Positions 45,507 to 54,493 of a DNA stretch of 64,000 nucleotides are shown here, in pieces. The notes beneath the pieces were generated by a model. The model was not told the DNA's origin, searched no databases, and was given only the letters and a program-made list of their open reading frames with translations. Position 1 is the stretch's first letter; every line of letters begins with the position of its first letter. Location: NCBI RefSeq assembly GCF_041904905.1, contig NZ_JAYRMI010000003.1, positions 61,431 to 125,430 of the forward strand. The letters are read 5' to 3'. A program made the position numbers and the translations under genes. The DNA comes from Zoogloea sp041904905. GTDB lineage: Bacteria > Pseudomonadota > Gammaproteobacteria > Burkholderiales > Rhodocyclaceae.

Positions 45507-46202
45507 ATGCGCCGTGCCGACCGCCTGTTCCAGATCGTCCTGCTCCTCGACCGGGGCCGGGCCGTCACCGCCCGCGAGCTGGCCGACGCCCTGCAGGTCT
45601 CCGAGCGTACCGTCTACCGCGACATCGCCGACCTCTCCCGCTCCGGCGTGCCCATCAGCGGCGAAGCCGGCGTGGGCTACCTGATGCGCCCCGGCTACCG
45701 CCTGCCGCCGCTGATGTTCGACCCCGACGAACTCGCCGCCCTCGCCCTGGGCAGCCGCATGGTGCAAAGCTGGGCCGACCCGACCCTCGGCCGCGCCGCC
45801 GAGCGCGCCCTGCTGCGCATCGAGTCGGTGCTGCCCAAGGCCCTGCGCCACGACCCCGCCCGGGATGCCCTGCTGGTGCCCGGCTTTCACGTGCCCGCCG
45901 CCATGCGCACCCCGATGACCGAACTGCGCGAGGCCATCGCCGCCCACCGCAAGCTGCGCCTGGCCTACACCCGCGCCGACGGCGCCGCCAGCGAGCGCAT
46001 CGTCCACCCCGTGGGGCTGGTGTTCTGGGGCGAAACCTGGACCCTCGGCGCGTGGTGCGAGCTGCGCGGCGACTTCCGCAGCTTCCGCCTCGACCGCATC
46101 GCCGCCCTCGCCCCCCTCGACGCACACTTCGACGGCAACGGCCTCCTCGCCCGCTACCTGCAGGCCGCGCAGTGTCAGAGCGACACCGCAGACCCGCCCT
46201 GA
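45507..46202 (+). CDS. YafY-type HTH/WYL-domain transcriptional regulator
   Basis: A 231-residue regulator with an N-terminal DeoR/HTH_11 domain (RADRLFQIVLLLDRGRAVTA, then QVSERTVYRDIADLSRSGVP) and a C-terminal WYL ligand domain (GLVFWGETWTLGAWCELRGD, SFRLDRI). The ATG at 45,507 has an AGGAG site within dyad 2. Divergent from the VOC gene, which it most likely controls. The effector is unknown. Confidence 0.9.
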   Translation: MRRADRLFQIVLLLDRGRAVTARELADALQVSERTVYRDIADLSRSGVPISGEAGVGYLMRPGYRLPPLMFDPDELAALALGSRMVQSWADPTLGRAAERALLRIESVLPKALRHDPARDALLVPGFHVPAAMRTPMTELREAIAAHRKLRLAYTRADGAASERIVHPVGLVFWGETWTLGAWCELRGDFRSFRLDRIAALAPLDAHFDGNGLLARYLQAAQCQSDTADPP

Positions 46203-46279
46203 CACGATCCGACACTACCCAAACGTCGTAAGGCGTGCCAGAATCCGCTCCCGGTTTGTTTCCATCCGAACGACGTCCG

Positions 46280-46672
46280 ATGAGCACCTCCGACGCCAAT
46301 CACTGCCTCGACTGCGGCGCCTGCTGCGCCTTCTTCCGCGTGTCCTTTTACTGGGCCGAAGCGGAAACCCGGGGCATTCCCGCCGAACTCACGGAGCCGA
46401 TCAACGCCCGCTTCAGCTGCATGGCCGGCACCAACCAGCGGGCGCCCCGCTGCCACGCCCTGGCTGGCGAGGTAGGCCAGCGGGTCGGCTGCATCATCTA
46501 CGCCCACCGCCCCGCCCCCTGCCGCGAGGTTCAACCCGGCGACGACCAATGCAACAAGGCCCGCGCCGGCTATGGCCTGGGCACCATCGAAACCTGGTGC
46601 TGGCAGTCGCCCATCCCGACCGGCCTCACCGATCCGCTCCACGCCGATACGCCCGGCCCGCCCGCCGACTGA
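46280..46672 (+). CDS. YkgJ-family cysteine-cluster protein
   Basis: A 130-residue cytoplasmic protein with the cysteine cluster CLDCGACCAFF at the N-terminus and further cysteines in RPAPCREVQPGDDQCNKAR. These probably bind zinc or an iron-sulfur cluster; the family function is unknown. It begins 77 bp behind the WYL gene. Its end is convergent with thrC and separated from it by a terminator. Confidence 0.85.
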   Translation: MSTSDANHCLDCGACCAFFRVSFYWAEAETRGIPAELTEPINARFSCMAGTNQRAPRCHALAGEVGQRVGCIIYAHRPAPCREVQPGDDQCNKARAGYGLGTIETWCWQSPIPTGLTDPLHADTPGPPAD

Positions 46673-46695
46673 CGCCCCCGCGCGCCCATGAAAAA

Positions 46696-46732
46696 GCCCC
46701 CGCCTGCCGATAGCTAGCGGCAGCACGGGGGC
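46696..46732 (-). terminator. Terminator downstream of thrC
   Basis: GCCCCCG pairs with CGGGGGC and CTGCCG with CGGCAG in one long stem. Read on the minus strand it is followed by a run of five T, typical of rho-independent termination of thrC. Confidence 0.85.
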
Positions 46733-46757
46733 CATGGGCGACGCCCGAACGGGGCGT

Positions 46758-48197
46758 TCAGCCCGCGTCGACGGTGCGGGCGATCAGCGCCTTGATGGCG
46801 TCGGCGTCCACGTCCATCACCTCCACACGCTGGGGCAGCGCCTCGATGTTCTCGAGGCCCGCCGGGCGCGCCGGCTTGCGGCCCAGCGCCTCGACGATGG
46901 TGTCCTCGAACTTGGCCGGCTGGGCGGTCTCGAGCACCAGCGTGGGCATGGCCGGGTCGCGCAGCGCCAGCGCCACCTTGAGGCCGTCGGCGGTGTGGGT
47001 GTCGATCACGGTGGCGTACTGCTCGTCGGCCAGGCGGATCGTCGCCAGACGGTCGGCGTGGTTGCTGCTGCCGGACATGAAGCCGTAGTCGGCGATCCTG
47101 GCAAATTCCGGCGTGGCCGACAGATCGAAGGCGCCGCCGGCATCCACCTTGCTCCACAGCTCACGCACCTTGGCGCCATCGCGGCCCATCAGGTCGAACA
47201 CGAAACGCTCGAAGTTGGAGGCCTTGGAGATGTCCATCGACGGGCTGGAGGTGGCGTGGGTCTCGGCGGTGCCGCGCGGGCGGTAGATGCCAGTGCGGAA
47301 GAACTCGTCGAGCACGTCGTTCTCGTTGGTGGCGAGGATCAGCTTGGCCACCGGCAGGCCCATCATGCGGGCGATGTGGCCGGCGCAGATGTTGCCGAAG
47401 TTGCCCGACGGCACCACGAACGAAACCTGCTGGTCGTTGCTCGCGGTGGCCGCAAAGTAGCCCTTGAAGTAATAGACGATCTGCGCGGCGACGCGGGCCC
47501 AGTTGATCGAGTTGACCGCGCCGATCTTGTACTTGGCCTTGTAGGCGTGGTCGTTGGAGACCGCCTTCACCACGTCCTGGGCGTCGTCGAACATGCCGCG
47601 CACGGCGATGTTGAAGATGTTTTCATCCTGCAGCGAGTACATCTGGGCGCGCTGGAAGGCGCTCATCCGGCCGTGGGGCGACAGCATGAACACCCGCACG
47701 CCGTGCTTGCCGCGCATGGCGTATTCGGCGGCCGATCCGGTGTCGCCGGAGGTGGCGCCGAGGATGTTGATCTGCTCGCCGCGCTTGTCCAGCACGTACT
47801 CGAACAGGTTGCCCAGCAGCTGCATGGCCATGTCCTTGAAGGCGAGCGTCGGGCCGTTGGACAGCTCCAGCAGGCCAAGTCGGCCCGGCTCCAGCCAGTG
47901 CACCGGGGTGATCTCCACGGCCTTGGCGTCGTCACGCACGTAGCCGTACACCGCGGCGGTGTAGGTCTTGTCGCAGATGGCCTTGAGGTCGGCGGCGGGG
48001 ATGTCGTCGATGAAGCGCGACAGGATCGCGTAGGCCAGTTCGGCGTAGGAGAGCGAGCGCCACGCGTCCAGATCGGCGCGGGTGACCTGCGGGTAGGTCT
48101 CCGGCAGGTAGAGGCCGCCATCCGGCGCCAGGCCGCCAAGCAGGATGTCACAGAAGGATTGAGGGGCAGACTGGCCGCGGGTGGAGATGTAGCGCAT
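46758..48197 (-). CDS. thrC: Threonine synthase, ThrC
   Basis: A PLP enzyme that converts O-phosphohomoserine to threonine. At 479 residues it has the usual long (type II, proteobacterial) length. The N-terminus MRYISTRGQSAPQSFCDILL, the PLP-lysine segment NGPTLAFKDMAMQLLG and the phosphate loop TSGDTGSAAEYA are all present. In many betaproteobacteria thrC follows hom directly; here it is separated by about 3.5 kb of other genes. Confidence 0.96.
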   Translation of the reverse strand: MRYISTRGQSAPQSFCDILLGGLAPDGGLYLPETYPQVTRADLDAWRSLSYAELAYAILSRFIDDIPAADLKAICDKTYTAAVYGYVRDDAKAVEITPVHWLEPGRLGLLELSNGPTLAFKDMAMQLLGNLFEYVLDKRGEQINILGATSGDTGSAAEYAMRGKHGVRVFMLSPHGRMSAFQRAQMYSLQDENIFNIAVRGMFDDAQDVVKAVSNDHAYKAKYKIGAVNSINWARVAAQIVYYFKGYFAATASNDQQVSFVVPSGNFGNICAGHIARMMGLPVAKLILATNENDVLDEFFRTGIYRPRGTAETHATSSPSMDISKASNFERFVFDLMGRDGAKVRELWSKVDAGGAFDLSATPEFARIADYGFMSGSSNHADRLATIRLADEQYATVIDTHTADGLKVALALRDPAMPTLVLETAQPAKFEDTIVEALGRKPARPAGLENIEALPQRVEVMDVDADAIKALIARTVDAG

Positions 48198-48282
48198 GGT
48201 TCTCGCCGAAATGAAAAACGAAAGCCTTGGAAGATAGCACAGCCGGCGAGCCTTGACCGTGCCGGGCGCTGCGGCCCGCGGT

Positions 48283-49401
48283 TCAGGCGGTGGACCGTGC
48301 CCCCGCCAGCCCCGTCGCCATCACGCCGGCAAACAGCAGCACACCTGCCGCCAGCAGCAGCGCACCGGCCGCCACGCCCGCCGTCAGCAGGCCGCCGCCC
48401 GCCAGGAACAGCGCCGTCCGAAGCGCGCCGAAGCGCACCAGCGCCGCCCGAAGCCGGGCCCGCGGCGGCGTTGCCGGCCCGGGAAAGCGCCACACCGGCA
48501 GCAGCTGCGACAGCGCACCCGTCACCAGCGGCAGCAGGAAGAGCGCGAAGAAACCCGTCACCGCCGGCCGCCCCGGCAGCCAGCCCAGCCCGTGGGCCAA
48601 GCCCGCCGCGATCACCGCCAGCAGGCCCAGGCCCGCGCCGAACAGCGCCACCGCCGCGCCGTCGCCCAGGATGCGCCGGGCGCCGAGGGTCTTCAGCCAG
48701 CCCGCCAGGGTGTGGACGACCACGCCGGCCAGCACCAGCGCCCCCAGCGACGCCAGCCCCGGGGCGAACCCCGCCAGCGCGCTCAGCGCCACACCCCCCA
48801 GCGCCCACGGCAACTGCCGGCGCAGCCGCAGCCCGGCCTGGGGGTCGGGCAGGCCGAGGGCGGTGGGCATCAGCACATGGAGCGTGCCCACCGCCGCCAG
48901 CCCGATGAAGCCGAGGGTGTTGAGGTGCAGATGCGCCAGCCGTAGTGGGGCATAGGCCGCCGGCCACAGCAGCCCGACGAGGATCGCCGCCAGCGCCGTG
49001 AGCAGACAGGCCAGCGAGGCCTTGTACCAGGCGAGGCCCGGGTGAGGCTTGCCCAGGCAGGCCCGCCCGCGCCGGAAGGTCCAGCCCAGCATCGGGCCGG
49101 TCGCCGCCAGCCCGACGAGGATGGCCGGATGCAGCCCCCAGCCCGGGATTGCCCCGGCCAGCACCGCCACCGCCAGCGCGCCCGCCGCCTGCAGCGCCAG
49201 CGGCAGCCGGTGGATCGCCGGCTCCACGCCCGGGCTGCGGGTGAGCACCGGCACGAAGTGCCCCATCGCCGCAAAGATCAGCGGCATCGCCCCCAGCGCG
49301 AAGGCCGCGTGGGCCACCGCCGCCGCCGGCGCGTCGGCCACCGTCAAGCCCACCGCCAGCGCGAAGGCCGCCACCGCGCTACAGCCGAGATAAATCAGCA
49401 C
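48283..49401 (-). CDS. NnrS-like / haem-copper-oxidase-like polytopic membrane protein
   Basis: A 372-residue protein with about 12 predicted membrane helices and conserved histidines in FAAMGHFVPVLTRSP and AHLHLNTLGFIGLAAVGTLH. The pattern is reminiscent of NnrS or of oxidase subunit I relatives. NnrS proteins protect against nitric oxide and nitrosylated iron. The GTG at 49,401 with AGGAG upstream was chosen because the longer frame reads as charged, non-membrane sequence. The exact family is uncertain. Confidence 0.65.
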   Translation of the reverse strand: MLIYLGCSAVAAFALAVGLTVADAPAAAVAHAAFALGAMPLIFAAMGHFVPVLTRSPGVEPAIHRLPLALQAAGALAVAVLAGAIPGWGLHPAILVGLAATGPMLGWTFRRGRACLGKPHPGLAWYKASLACLLTALAAILVGLLWPAAYAPLRLAHLHLNTLGFIGLAAVGTLHVLMPTALGLPDPQAGLRLRRQLPWALGGVALSALAGFAPGLASLGALVLAGVVVHTLAGWLKTLGARRILGDGAAVALFGAGLGLLAVIAAGLAHGLGWLPGRPAVTGFFALFLLPLVTGALSQLLPVWRFPGPATPPRARLRAALVRFGALRTALFLAGGGLLTAGVAAGALLLAAGVLLFAGVMATGLAGARSTA

Positions 49402-49552
49402 TGCCTGCTCCTGTCCTTCGTCCCTGCGCCGCCTGGGGCGACGGCGCCAACCCGGATTGTCCGCCCCAAACGGCCGATCCGACCAAACCCACATCAAGGC
49501 CCCCCGACGCCGCTGCCGGCAGACTACCGGCTTCGCCGGCCCCGAGCATGCC

Positions 49553-50755
49553 ATGCCGCCCATCCGCCAAGCCCTTTACGACTTTGCCCGGCGCTACCTG
49601 TTCGCCGACGCCGCCCCCCTCTCGGCCCCCGAACGCCGCCGCAGCACCCTGGCCGCACTGCTGGGGGTGACGATCTTCGAGGGCGTGCTGTTCGTACTGC
49701 CGGTAGCCCCGGAGGCACGGCGGCTGCTGGCGCCCCTGGGCGCCACCTCGGTGATCCTCTTCGTGCTGCCTCACAGCCCCCTCGCCCAGCCCTGGTCGGT
49801 GGCGGGCGGGCTGCTGTTGCCGGCGCTGGTGGGGTTTGCCTGCGGCCGCTGGCTGCCCGACGCCTGGCTGGCGGTGGGCGTGGCGGTGGCCGTCTCGGTG
49901 TGGCTGATGGCCCGCCTGCGCTGCATCCACCCGCCCGGCGGCGCGATGGCCGTGGTGATGGCCGGCGCCGCCGCCCAGGGGCTCGACGCCACCACCAGCC
50001 TGGGCGCCGCGGCCTGCAACGTGGCCGCCATGCTAATGGCCGCCACCGCGGTGAACAACCTGATCCCCGGCCGCCGCTACCCCCTGTGCTCGCCGCCCGC
50101 CGCCGCACCCCGACCGGCCCGCTCCAGCCCGGCCGGCATCCGCCAGCCCGACATCGCCGCCGCGCTGGAGGAGATCGACGCCTACCTGGACGTGAGCGAG
50201 GACGACCTGACCCAGGTCTTCCAGCGCGCCGCGCGCCACGCCTTCCACCGCCATGTGCTGCTCACCTGCGGCGACGTCATGGCGCCGGCGCCGGTGTGCG
50301 CCGAGTTCGCCACCGAGCTGAACGCGGCCTGGCGGCTGATGAACCGTCACAATCTGGCGATGCTGCCGGTGCTCGACCGCAGCCGAAGGGTGATCGGCCT
50401 GCTGCGGCTGGAGGATTTCCTGCGCCACGTGGAGCCCGACAGCGCCCGCGGCATCGGCGACAACGTGCGCCGGCTGCTGCGCCCGACGCCCGGCCCCAAC
50501 GCCGCCAAGCCCGAGGTGGCCGGCCAGATCATGCTCACGCCTGGCCTGGGGCTGAGGTGCGTGCGCACCGCCGACGGCATCGCCGTGGCCGCCGACCTGC
50601 TGGGCGCGGGCGGGCAGGCGGGCGTGCCGGTGGTGGATGAAGACGGCCGTCTGGCCGGCCTCCTCACCCCCGCCGCGATGACGGCGGTGCTGCTCCAGCA
50701 CGAGGCGCTGGATTACGTGCGGGGCGACGTGGGCATCGCCCGCCCTGAGGTTTGA
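49553..50755 (+). CDS. HPP-family membrane protein with CBS domains
   Basis: A 400-residue protein. The N-terminal ~165 residues carry four membrane helices of the HPP domain, with the name-giving motif CIHPPGGAMAVVMAG; the C-terminal half holds a pair of CBS domains (DVMAPAPVCAEFATELNAAW, MLPVLDRSRRVIGLLRLEDF; last one PVVDEDGRLAGLLTPAAM). HPP proteins of cyanobacteria and plastids carry nitrite; CBS domains usually sense adenylates. It is divergent from the NnrS-like gene, consistent with a nitrogen-oxide theme. Confidence 0.88.
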   Translation: MPPIRQALYDFARRYLFADAAPLSAPERRRSTLAALLGVTIFEGVLFVLPVAPEARRLLAPLGATSVILFVLPHSPLAQPWSVAGGLLLPALVGFACGRWLPDAWLAVGVAVAVSVWLMARLRCIHPPGGAMAVVMAGAAAQGLDATTSLGAAACNVAAMLMAATAVNNLIPGRRYPLCSPPAAAPRPARSSPAGIRQPDIAAALEEIDAYLDVSEDDLTQVFQRAARHAFHRHVLLTCGDVMAPAPVCAEFATELNAAWRLMNRHNLAMLPVLDRSRRVIGLLRLEDFLRHVEPDSARGIGDNVRRLLRPTPGPNAAKPEVAGQIMLTPGLGLRCVRTADGIAVAADLLGAGGQAGVPVVDEDGRLAGLLTPAAMTAVLLQHEALDYVRGDVGIARPEV

Positions 50756-50765
50756 TGCAGGTTCA

Positions 50766-50790
50766 GCAACAATCGGATGCCGATTGTTGC
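50766..50790. terminator. Terminator between HPP-CBS and DUF2249 genes
   Basis: GCAACAATCGG and CCGATTGTTGC pair around ATG, an 11-bp perfect stem between convergent gene ends. T-runs are short. Confidence 0.6.
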
Positions 50791-50803
50791 CAGGAATGAA
50801 ACC

Positions 50804-51070
50804 TCAACCCACCTTGGCAAAGTCGATCACGATCGCGCCCGGCTCGCGCTGCTGATAGGTGATCGTCACCTTCTCGCCGTAACGCTGCTGCAGCTGGCCC
50901 AGCAGCGGGATCGGATCGTGGTCGTTGCAGAAGCGCATCGTCTCGCCGGGCATCAGCGCATCCAGCGCGCCGAAGATCGCGGCGTGGCGAAAGCGCTTGG
51001 CAATGCCGCGGGCGTCGAAGGGGTACAGGGCTTCCGGGGTGGTGTGGTTGCACACGTGAATGGTCTGCAT
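50804..51070 (-). CDS. DUF2249 protein
   Basis: An 88-residue protein of the DUF2249 family: IHVCNHTTPEALYPFDARGI, MRFCNDHDPIPLLGQLQQRY and ITYQQREPGAIVIDFAKVG. The family is common in denitrifiers, often next to NorD/NnrS/Hemerythrin genes, and has a TusA-like fold. The start at 51,070 has a weak AGGAG-like site (CAGGAGCAC). Together with the NnrS-like and HPP genes it suggests a nitrogen-oxide response. Function not established. Confidence 0.85.
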   Translation of the reverse strand: MQTIHVCNHTTPEALYPFDARGIAKRFRHAAIFGALDALMPGETMRFCNDHDPIPLLGQLQQRYGEKVTITYQQREPGAIVIDFAKVG

Positions 51071-51266
51071 CGAGGTGCTCCTGGGGAATCGATAAAATCC
51101 GACTGAATTTGTCGGGTATCGTCAGTGTGCCGTCGCGGGCCGAGCGTTTCCTTGATCTGGATCGGGTTACGTGCAGGTTCCGGTCGACACCGCCGGGAGC
51201 ACGGCATTACCCTTGGCTTGAACCTTGATTCAGATGGAATTCACCATCGGCGCAAGGGAGGTCGAC

Positions 51267-51617
51267 ATGAGACACACTCGCATCGCCGTCATCGCCCTGA
51301 CCGTCGCAGCGATCGCAGACGGTATCGTGACCACCTGCGCGCTTCCACCAGAATGGGACAGTGTCAGATGGCTCGTCCCGTTTATTGCGATTTACGGGGT
51401 TGTCTTCTGGTGGCTCCATCACGACAGCGCGCTCCATGACTACCAACCGTCGGCGTTGCTGAAGGTTGGCATCGTACTGGTCATCATGATCTTCATGCCG
51501 GTCTACCTGTTCAAGTCACGCCCGAAGGGACAGCGCCTTCGCCCAATTGCGAGCTTTATCGGACTTGTGCTGTTGTACGGGTTCGTTTCCGGCGTGGTGG
51601 GAAGCATGCTCAAGTAG
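51267..51617 (+). CDS. Small integral membrane protein, unknown family
   Basis: A 116-residue protein with three or four predicted helices (IAVIALTVAAIADGIVTTC, WLVPFIAIYGVVFWWLHHD, VGIVLVIMIFMPVYLF, SFIGLVLLYGFVSGVVGSML). The ATG at 51,267 follows an excellent AAGGGAGG site; an earlier ATG lacks one. GC content is visibly lower than in the neighbours and codon use is more relaxed (TTT, GTT, GGA and AAT appear), suggesting recent acquisition. I do not recognise the family. Confidence 0.75.
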   Translation: MRHTRIAVIALTVAAIADGIVTTCALPPEWDSVRWLVPFIAIYGVVFWWLHHDSALHDYQPSALLKVGIVLVIMIFMPVYLFKSRPKGQRLRPIASFIGLVLLYGFVSGVVGSMLK

Positions 51618-51642
51618 TCCGCTGCGGATGTGCCTGAAAAAC

Positions 51643-51668
51643 AAAAAGCCGCCCAGAGGCGGCTTTTT
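51643..51668. terminator. Bidirectional terminator downstream of hom
   Basis: AAAAAGCCGCC pairs with GGCGGCTTTTT around CAGA. It ends both the small membrane protein gene and hom, showing that hom is not transcribed into thrC. Confidence 0.9.
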
Positions 51669-51691
51669 GCTGGAACCGGGCAAGCCGCGGA

Positions 51692-52999
51692 TTACAGGTT
51701 CTCGAGACGCAGGCGGGTCACCTTGCCGGTCACCGAATCCAGGCCCTCGATCTTGGCGATCGCCGCGACCATGTTCTTCTCGATGGTCAGGTGGGTCAGG
51801 ATGATGATGTCGGTCTGGGATTCGCCCTCTTCCGGCTCGCGCTGCAGCATGGCGTCGATGGAGATCGACTGGTCGGCCAGGATGCGGGTGATGTCGGCCA
51901 GCACGCCCGGCTTGTCGAGCACGCGCAGGCGCAGGTAATAGCTGGTTTCCACCTCGTCGATGGGCAGCACCGGCAGCTCGGTGATCTGATCGGGCTGGAA
52001 GGCCAGGTGCGGCACGCGGTGCTCGGGGTCGGCGGTGTGCAGGCGGGTGACATCCACCAGATCGGCGATCACCGCGGAGGCGGTCGGCTCGGCGCCGGCG
52101 CCCTTGCCGTAATACAGCGTGGCGCCGACGGCGTCGCCCTGCACCAGCACGGCGTTCATCGCGCCTTCGACGTTGGCGATCAGGCGCTTCTCGGGGATCA
52201 GCGTGGGGTGCACGCGCAGCTCGATGCCGGAATCGCGGCGGCGGGCGATGCCCAGCAGCTTGATGCGGTAGCCCAGCTGCTCGGCGTACTTGATGTCCAC
52301 GCCGTCGAGCTTGCTGATGCCTTCCACGTAGGCCTTGTCGAACTGCACCGGCACGCCGAAGGCGATGGAGGCCATCAGGGTGGCCTTGTGGGCGGCGTCG
52401 ACGCCTTCGATGTCGAAGGTGGGGTCGGCTTCGGCGTAGCCCAGGCGCTGGGCTTCGGCCAGCACTTCGGCGAAGGACAGGCCCTTGTCGCGCATTTCGG
52501 ACAGGATGAAGTTGGTGGTGCCGTTGATGATGCCGGCCAGCCACTCGATGCGGTTGGCGGTGAGGCCTTCGCGCAGCGCCTTGATGATGGGGATGCCACC
52601 GGCCACGGCGGCTTCAAACGCCACCATCACGCCCTTCTTCTGGGCGGCGGCGAAGATCTCGTTGCCATGCACGGCGAGCAGCGCCTTGTTGGCGGTGACC
52701 ACGTGCTTGCCGTTCTCGATGGCCTTCAGCACGAGTTCCTTGGCCACGCCGTAGCCGCCGATGAGTTCGACGACGATGTCGATCTCGGGGTCGGTGACGA
52801 CCGAGAAGGCGTCGTCGGTCAGCTTGACGCCGTCACCGGCCACCTTCTTCGCCAGCTCAAGGTTCTTGTCGGCCACGGTGGTGATGCGGATCGGCCGGCC
52901 GGCGCGGCGGGTGATTTCTTCTTCGTTGCGCGAGAGGACGGTGAAGGTGCCACCGCCGACGGTGCCGATGCCCAGGAGGCCAACATTGATGGGTTTCAT
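51692..52999 (-). CDS. hom: Homoserine dehydrogenase
   Basis: A 435-residue enzyme that reduces aspartate semialdehyde to homoserine (threonine/methionine branch). NAD-binding GIGTVGGGT follows the start MKPINVGLL; the catalytic segment NRIEWLAGIINGTTNFIL and the acidic cleft are present; a C-terminal ACT domain (LRVLDKPGVLADITRILADQ) gives threonine feedback control. The ATG at 52,999 was chosen; the open frame further up is leader. It follows the aminotransferase gene by 95 bp of repeated sequence. Confidence 0.96.
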   Translation of the reverse strand: MKPINVGLLGIGTVGGGTFTVLSRNEEEITRRAGRPIRITTVADKNLELAKKVAGDGVKLTDDAFSVVTDPEIDIVVELIGGYGVAKELVLKAIENGKHVVTANKALLAVHGNEIFAAAQKKGVMVAFEAAVAGGIPIIKALREGLTANRIEWLAGIINGTTNFILSEMRDKGLSFAEVLAEAQRLGYAEADPTFDIEGVDAAHKATLMASIAFGVPVQFDKAYVEGISKLDGVDIKYAEQLGYRIKLLGIARRRDSGIELRVHPTLIPEKRLIANVEGAMNAVLVQGDAVGATLYYGKGAGAEPTASAVIADLVDVTRLHTADPEHRVPHLAFQPDQITELPVLPIDEVETSYYLRLRVLDKPGVLADITRILADQSISIDAMLQREPEEGESQTDIIILTHLTIEKNMVAAIAKIEGLDSVTGKVTRLRLENL

Positions 53000-53009
53000 T
53001 GTGCAGGTA

Positions 53010-53097
53010 GGTGTGAGGAGTAAGGGGTTAGGAGTAAGGGCGGCGGAGGCGGAGCGAGGGAGGAGCGTGCTTCTCACTCCTCACTCCTGGCTCCTTA
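53010..53097. repeat. Inverted GAGGAGT-type short repeats in the aminotransferase-hom gap
   Basis: Units like GTGAGGAGTAAGG and TTAGGAGTAAGG on the left face CTCACTCCTCACTCC on the right, with the last copy running into the aminotransferase stop codon. The same unit type occurs at 5578-5700. Confidence 0.55.
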
Positions 53098-54390
53098 CTG
53101 CCCATGACGCTTGCGGTAGCTGGCGAGGAAGCGGGCGATGCGGCCGATGGCGTCGCGCAGGTCGTCCTCGTGGGGCAGGAAGACCAGCCGGAAGTGGTCG
53201 GGCTGCGGCCAGTTGAAGCCGGTGCCCTGCACCAGCAGCACGCGCTCGGCTTCCAGCAGCTCGGCGATGAACTGCTGGTCGTCCTCGATGGGGTACATCT
53301 TGGGGTCGAGCTTCGGGAACATGTACAGCGTGGCCTTGGGCTTGACGCAGGTGACGCCGGGGATCGCGGTGATCAGTTCGTGGGCCAGATCGCGCTGGCG
53401 ACGCATCCGGCCGCCGGGGGCGACGAGGTCGTCGATGCTCTGGTAGCCGCCCAGCGCGGTCTGGATGGCGTACTGGCCCGGCACGTTGGCGCACAGGCGC
53501 ATCGAGGCCAGCATGTTGAGGCCCTCGATGTAGTCGGCCGCCGGGCGCTTGTCGCCGGACACCACCATCCAGCCGGCGCGGTAGCCACAGGAGCGGTAGT
53601 TCTTGGACAAGCCGTTGAAGGTGACGGTGAGGACGTCCTCGGACAGCGAGCCGATGGAGGTGTGCTCGACGCCGTCGTACAGCACCTTGTCGTACACCTC
53701 GTCGGCGTAGACGATGAGGCCGTGCTCACGGGCGATGGCGACGATGCCGCGGAGGGTTTCGTCGGGGTACAGCGCGCCGGTGGGGTTATTGGGGTTGATG
53801 ATGACGATGGCCCGGGTGTGCGGGGTGATCTTGGCGCGGATGTCGTCCAGATCGGGCAGCCACTCGTTGGCCTCGTCGCAGATGTAATGGCGCGGGGTGC
53901 CGCCGGAGAGGCTCACCGCGGCGGTCCACAGGGGGTAGTCGGGGGCCGGCACCAGCACCTCGTCGCCGGTGTTGAGCAACGCGTTCATGGCCATCACGAT
54001 CAGTTCGGAGACGCCATTGCCCACGTAGATGTCTTCCAGCGTCACGCCCTTGATGTGCTTCTGCTGGGTGTAGTGCATGATCGCCTTGCGGGCCGCGAAG
54101 ATCCCCTTCGAATCCGAGTAGCCGGCCGCGTTGGGCAGGTTGCGGATCATGTCGAGCTGGATCTCTTCGGGGGAATCGAAGCCGAACGCGGCCAGGTTGC
54201 CGATGTTCAGCTTGATGATCTTGTGGCCCTCGTCCTCCATCTTCTTCGCCTTCTGCAGCACGGGGCCGCGGATGTCGTAGCAGACGTTGGCGAGTTTGTC
54301 GGACTTGCGGATTGGTTGCACGGCGGTTTCCGTTTCCTGGGTGGTGGGCGTGGGGCCGGTGGCGACACGCGATTTGGCTTGGCGACTCAT
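53095..54390 (-). CDS. Class I/II aminotransferase, AlaA-like glutamate-pyruvate transaminase
   Basis: A 431-residue PLP aminotransferase most like AlaA: the core VCYDIRGPVLQKAKKMEDEG, IINPNNPTGALYPDETL, PLP lysine in TFNGLSKNYRSCGYRAG and the C-terminal substrate Arg in FRLVFLPHEDD. It runs just upstream of hom, the common betaproteobacterial order. From the ATG at 54,390 (GGGGA site) it carries about 25 extra N-terminal residues; a GTG at 54,321 would give the standard length. Start uncertain. Confidence 0.92.
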   Translation of the reverse strand: MSRQAKSRVATGPTPTTQETETAVQPIRKSDKLANVCYDIRGPVLQKAKKMEDEGHKIIKLNIGNLAAFGFDSPEEIQLDMIRNLPNAAGYSDSKGIFAARKAIMHYTQQKHIKGVTLEDIYVGNGVSELIVMAMNALLNTGDEVLVPAPDYPLWTAAVSLSGGTPRHYICDEANEWLPDLDDIRAKITPHTRAIVIINPNNPTGALYPDETLRGIVAIAREHGLIVYADEVYDKVLYDGVEHTSIGSLSEDVLTVTFNGLSKNYRSCGYRAGWMVVSGDKRPAADYIEGLNMLASMRLCANVPGQYAIQTALGGYQSIDDLVAPGGRMRRQRDLAHELITAIPGVTCVKPKATLYMFPKLDPKMYPIEDDQQFIAELLEAERVLLVQGTGFNWPQPDHFRLVFLPHEDDLRDAIGRIARFLASYRKRHGQ

Positions 54391-54430
54391 TGTTCCCCGC
54401 GTCGTCGCGGGAGGCGGAACGACGCAAAGC

Positions 54431-54436
54431 TATAAT
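54431..54436 (+). promoter_or_regulatory. Consensus TATAAT -10 box
   Basis: TATAAT stands out in this GC-rich gap, about 58 bp before the Mth938-like start. No good -35 box lies 16-18 bp upstream, so activator help or a weak promoter is likely. Confidence 0.45.
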
Positions 54437-54493
54437 GTTACCCAAGCCACCCTGACCGGGCAAATCAGCCCCCTGCCGTACGAGCCCAAGACC

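Noticed and set aside
49440..49500. FNR-type box between the NnrS-like and HPP genes
   Set aside because: Only one half-site (TTGAT on the minus strand) is present; the other half does not match.
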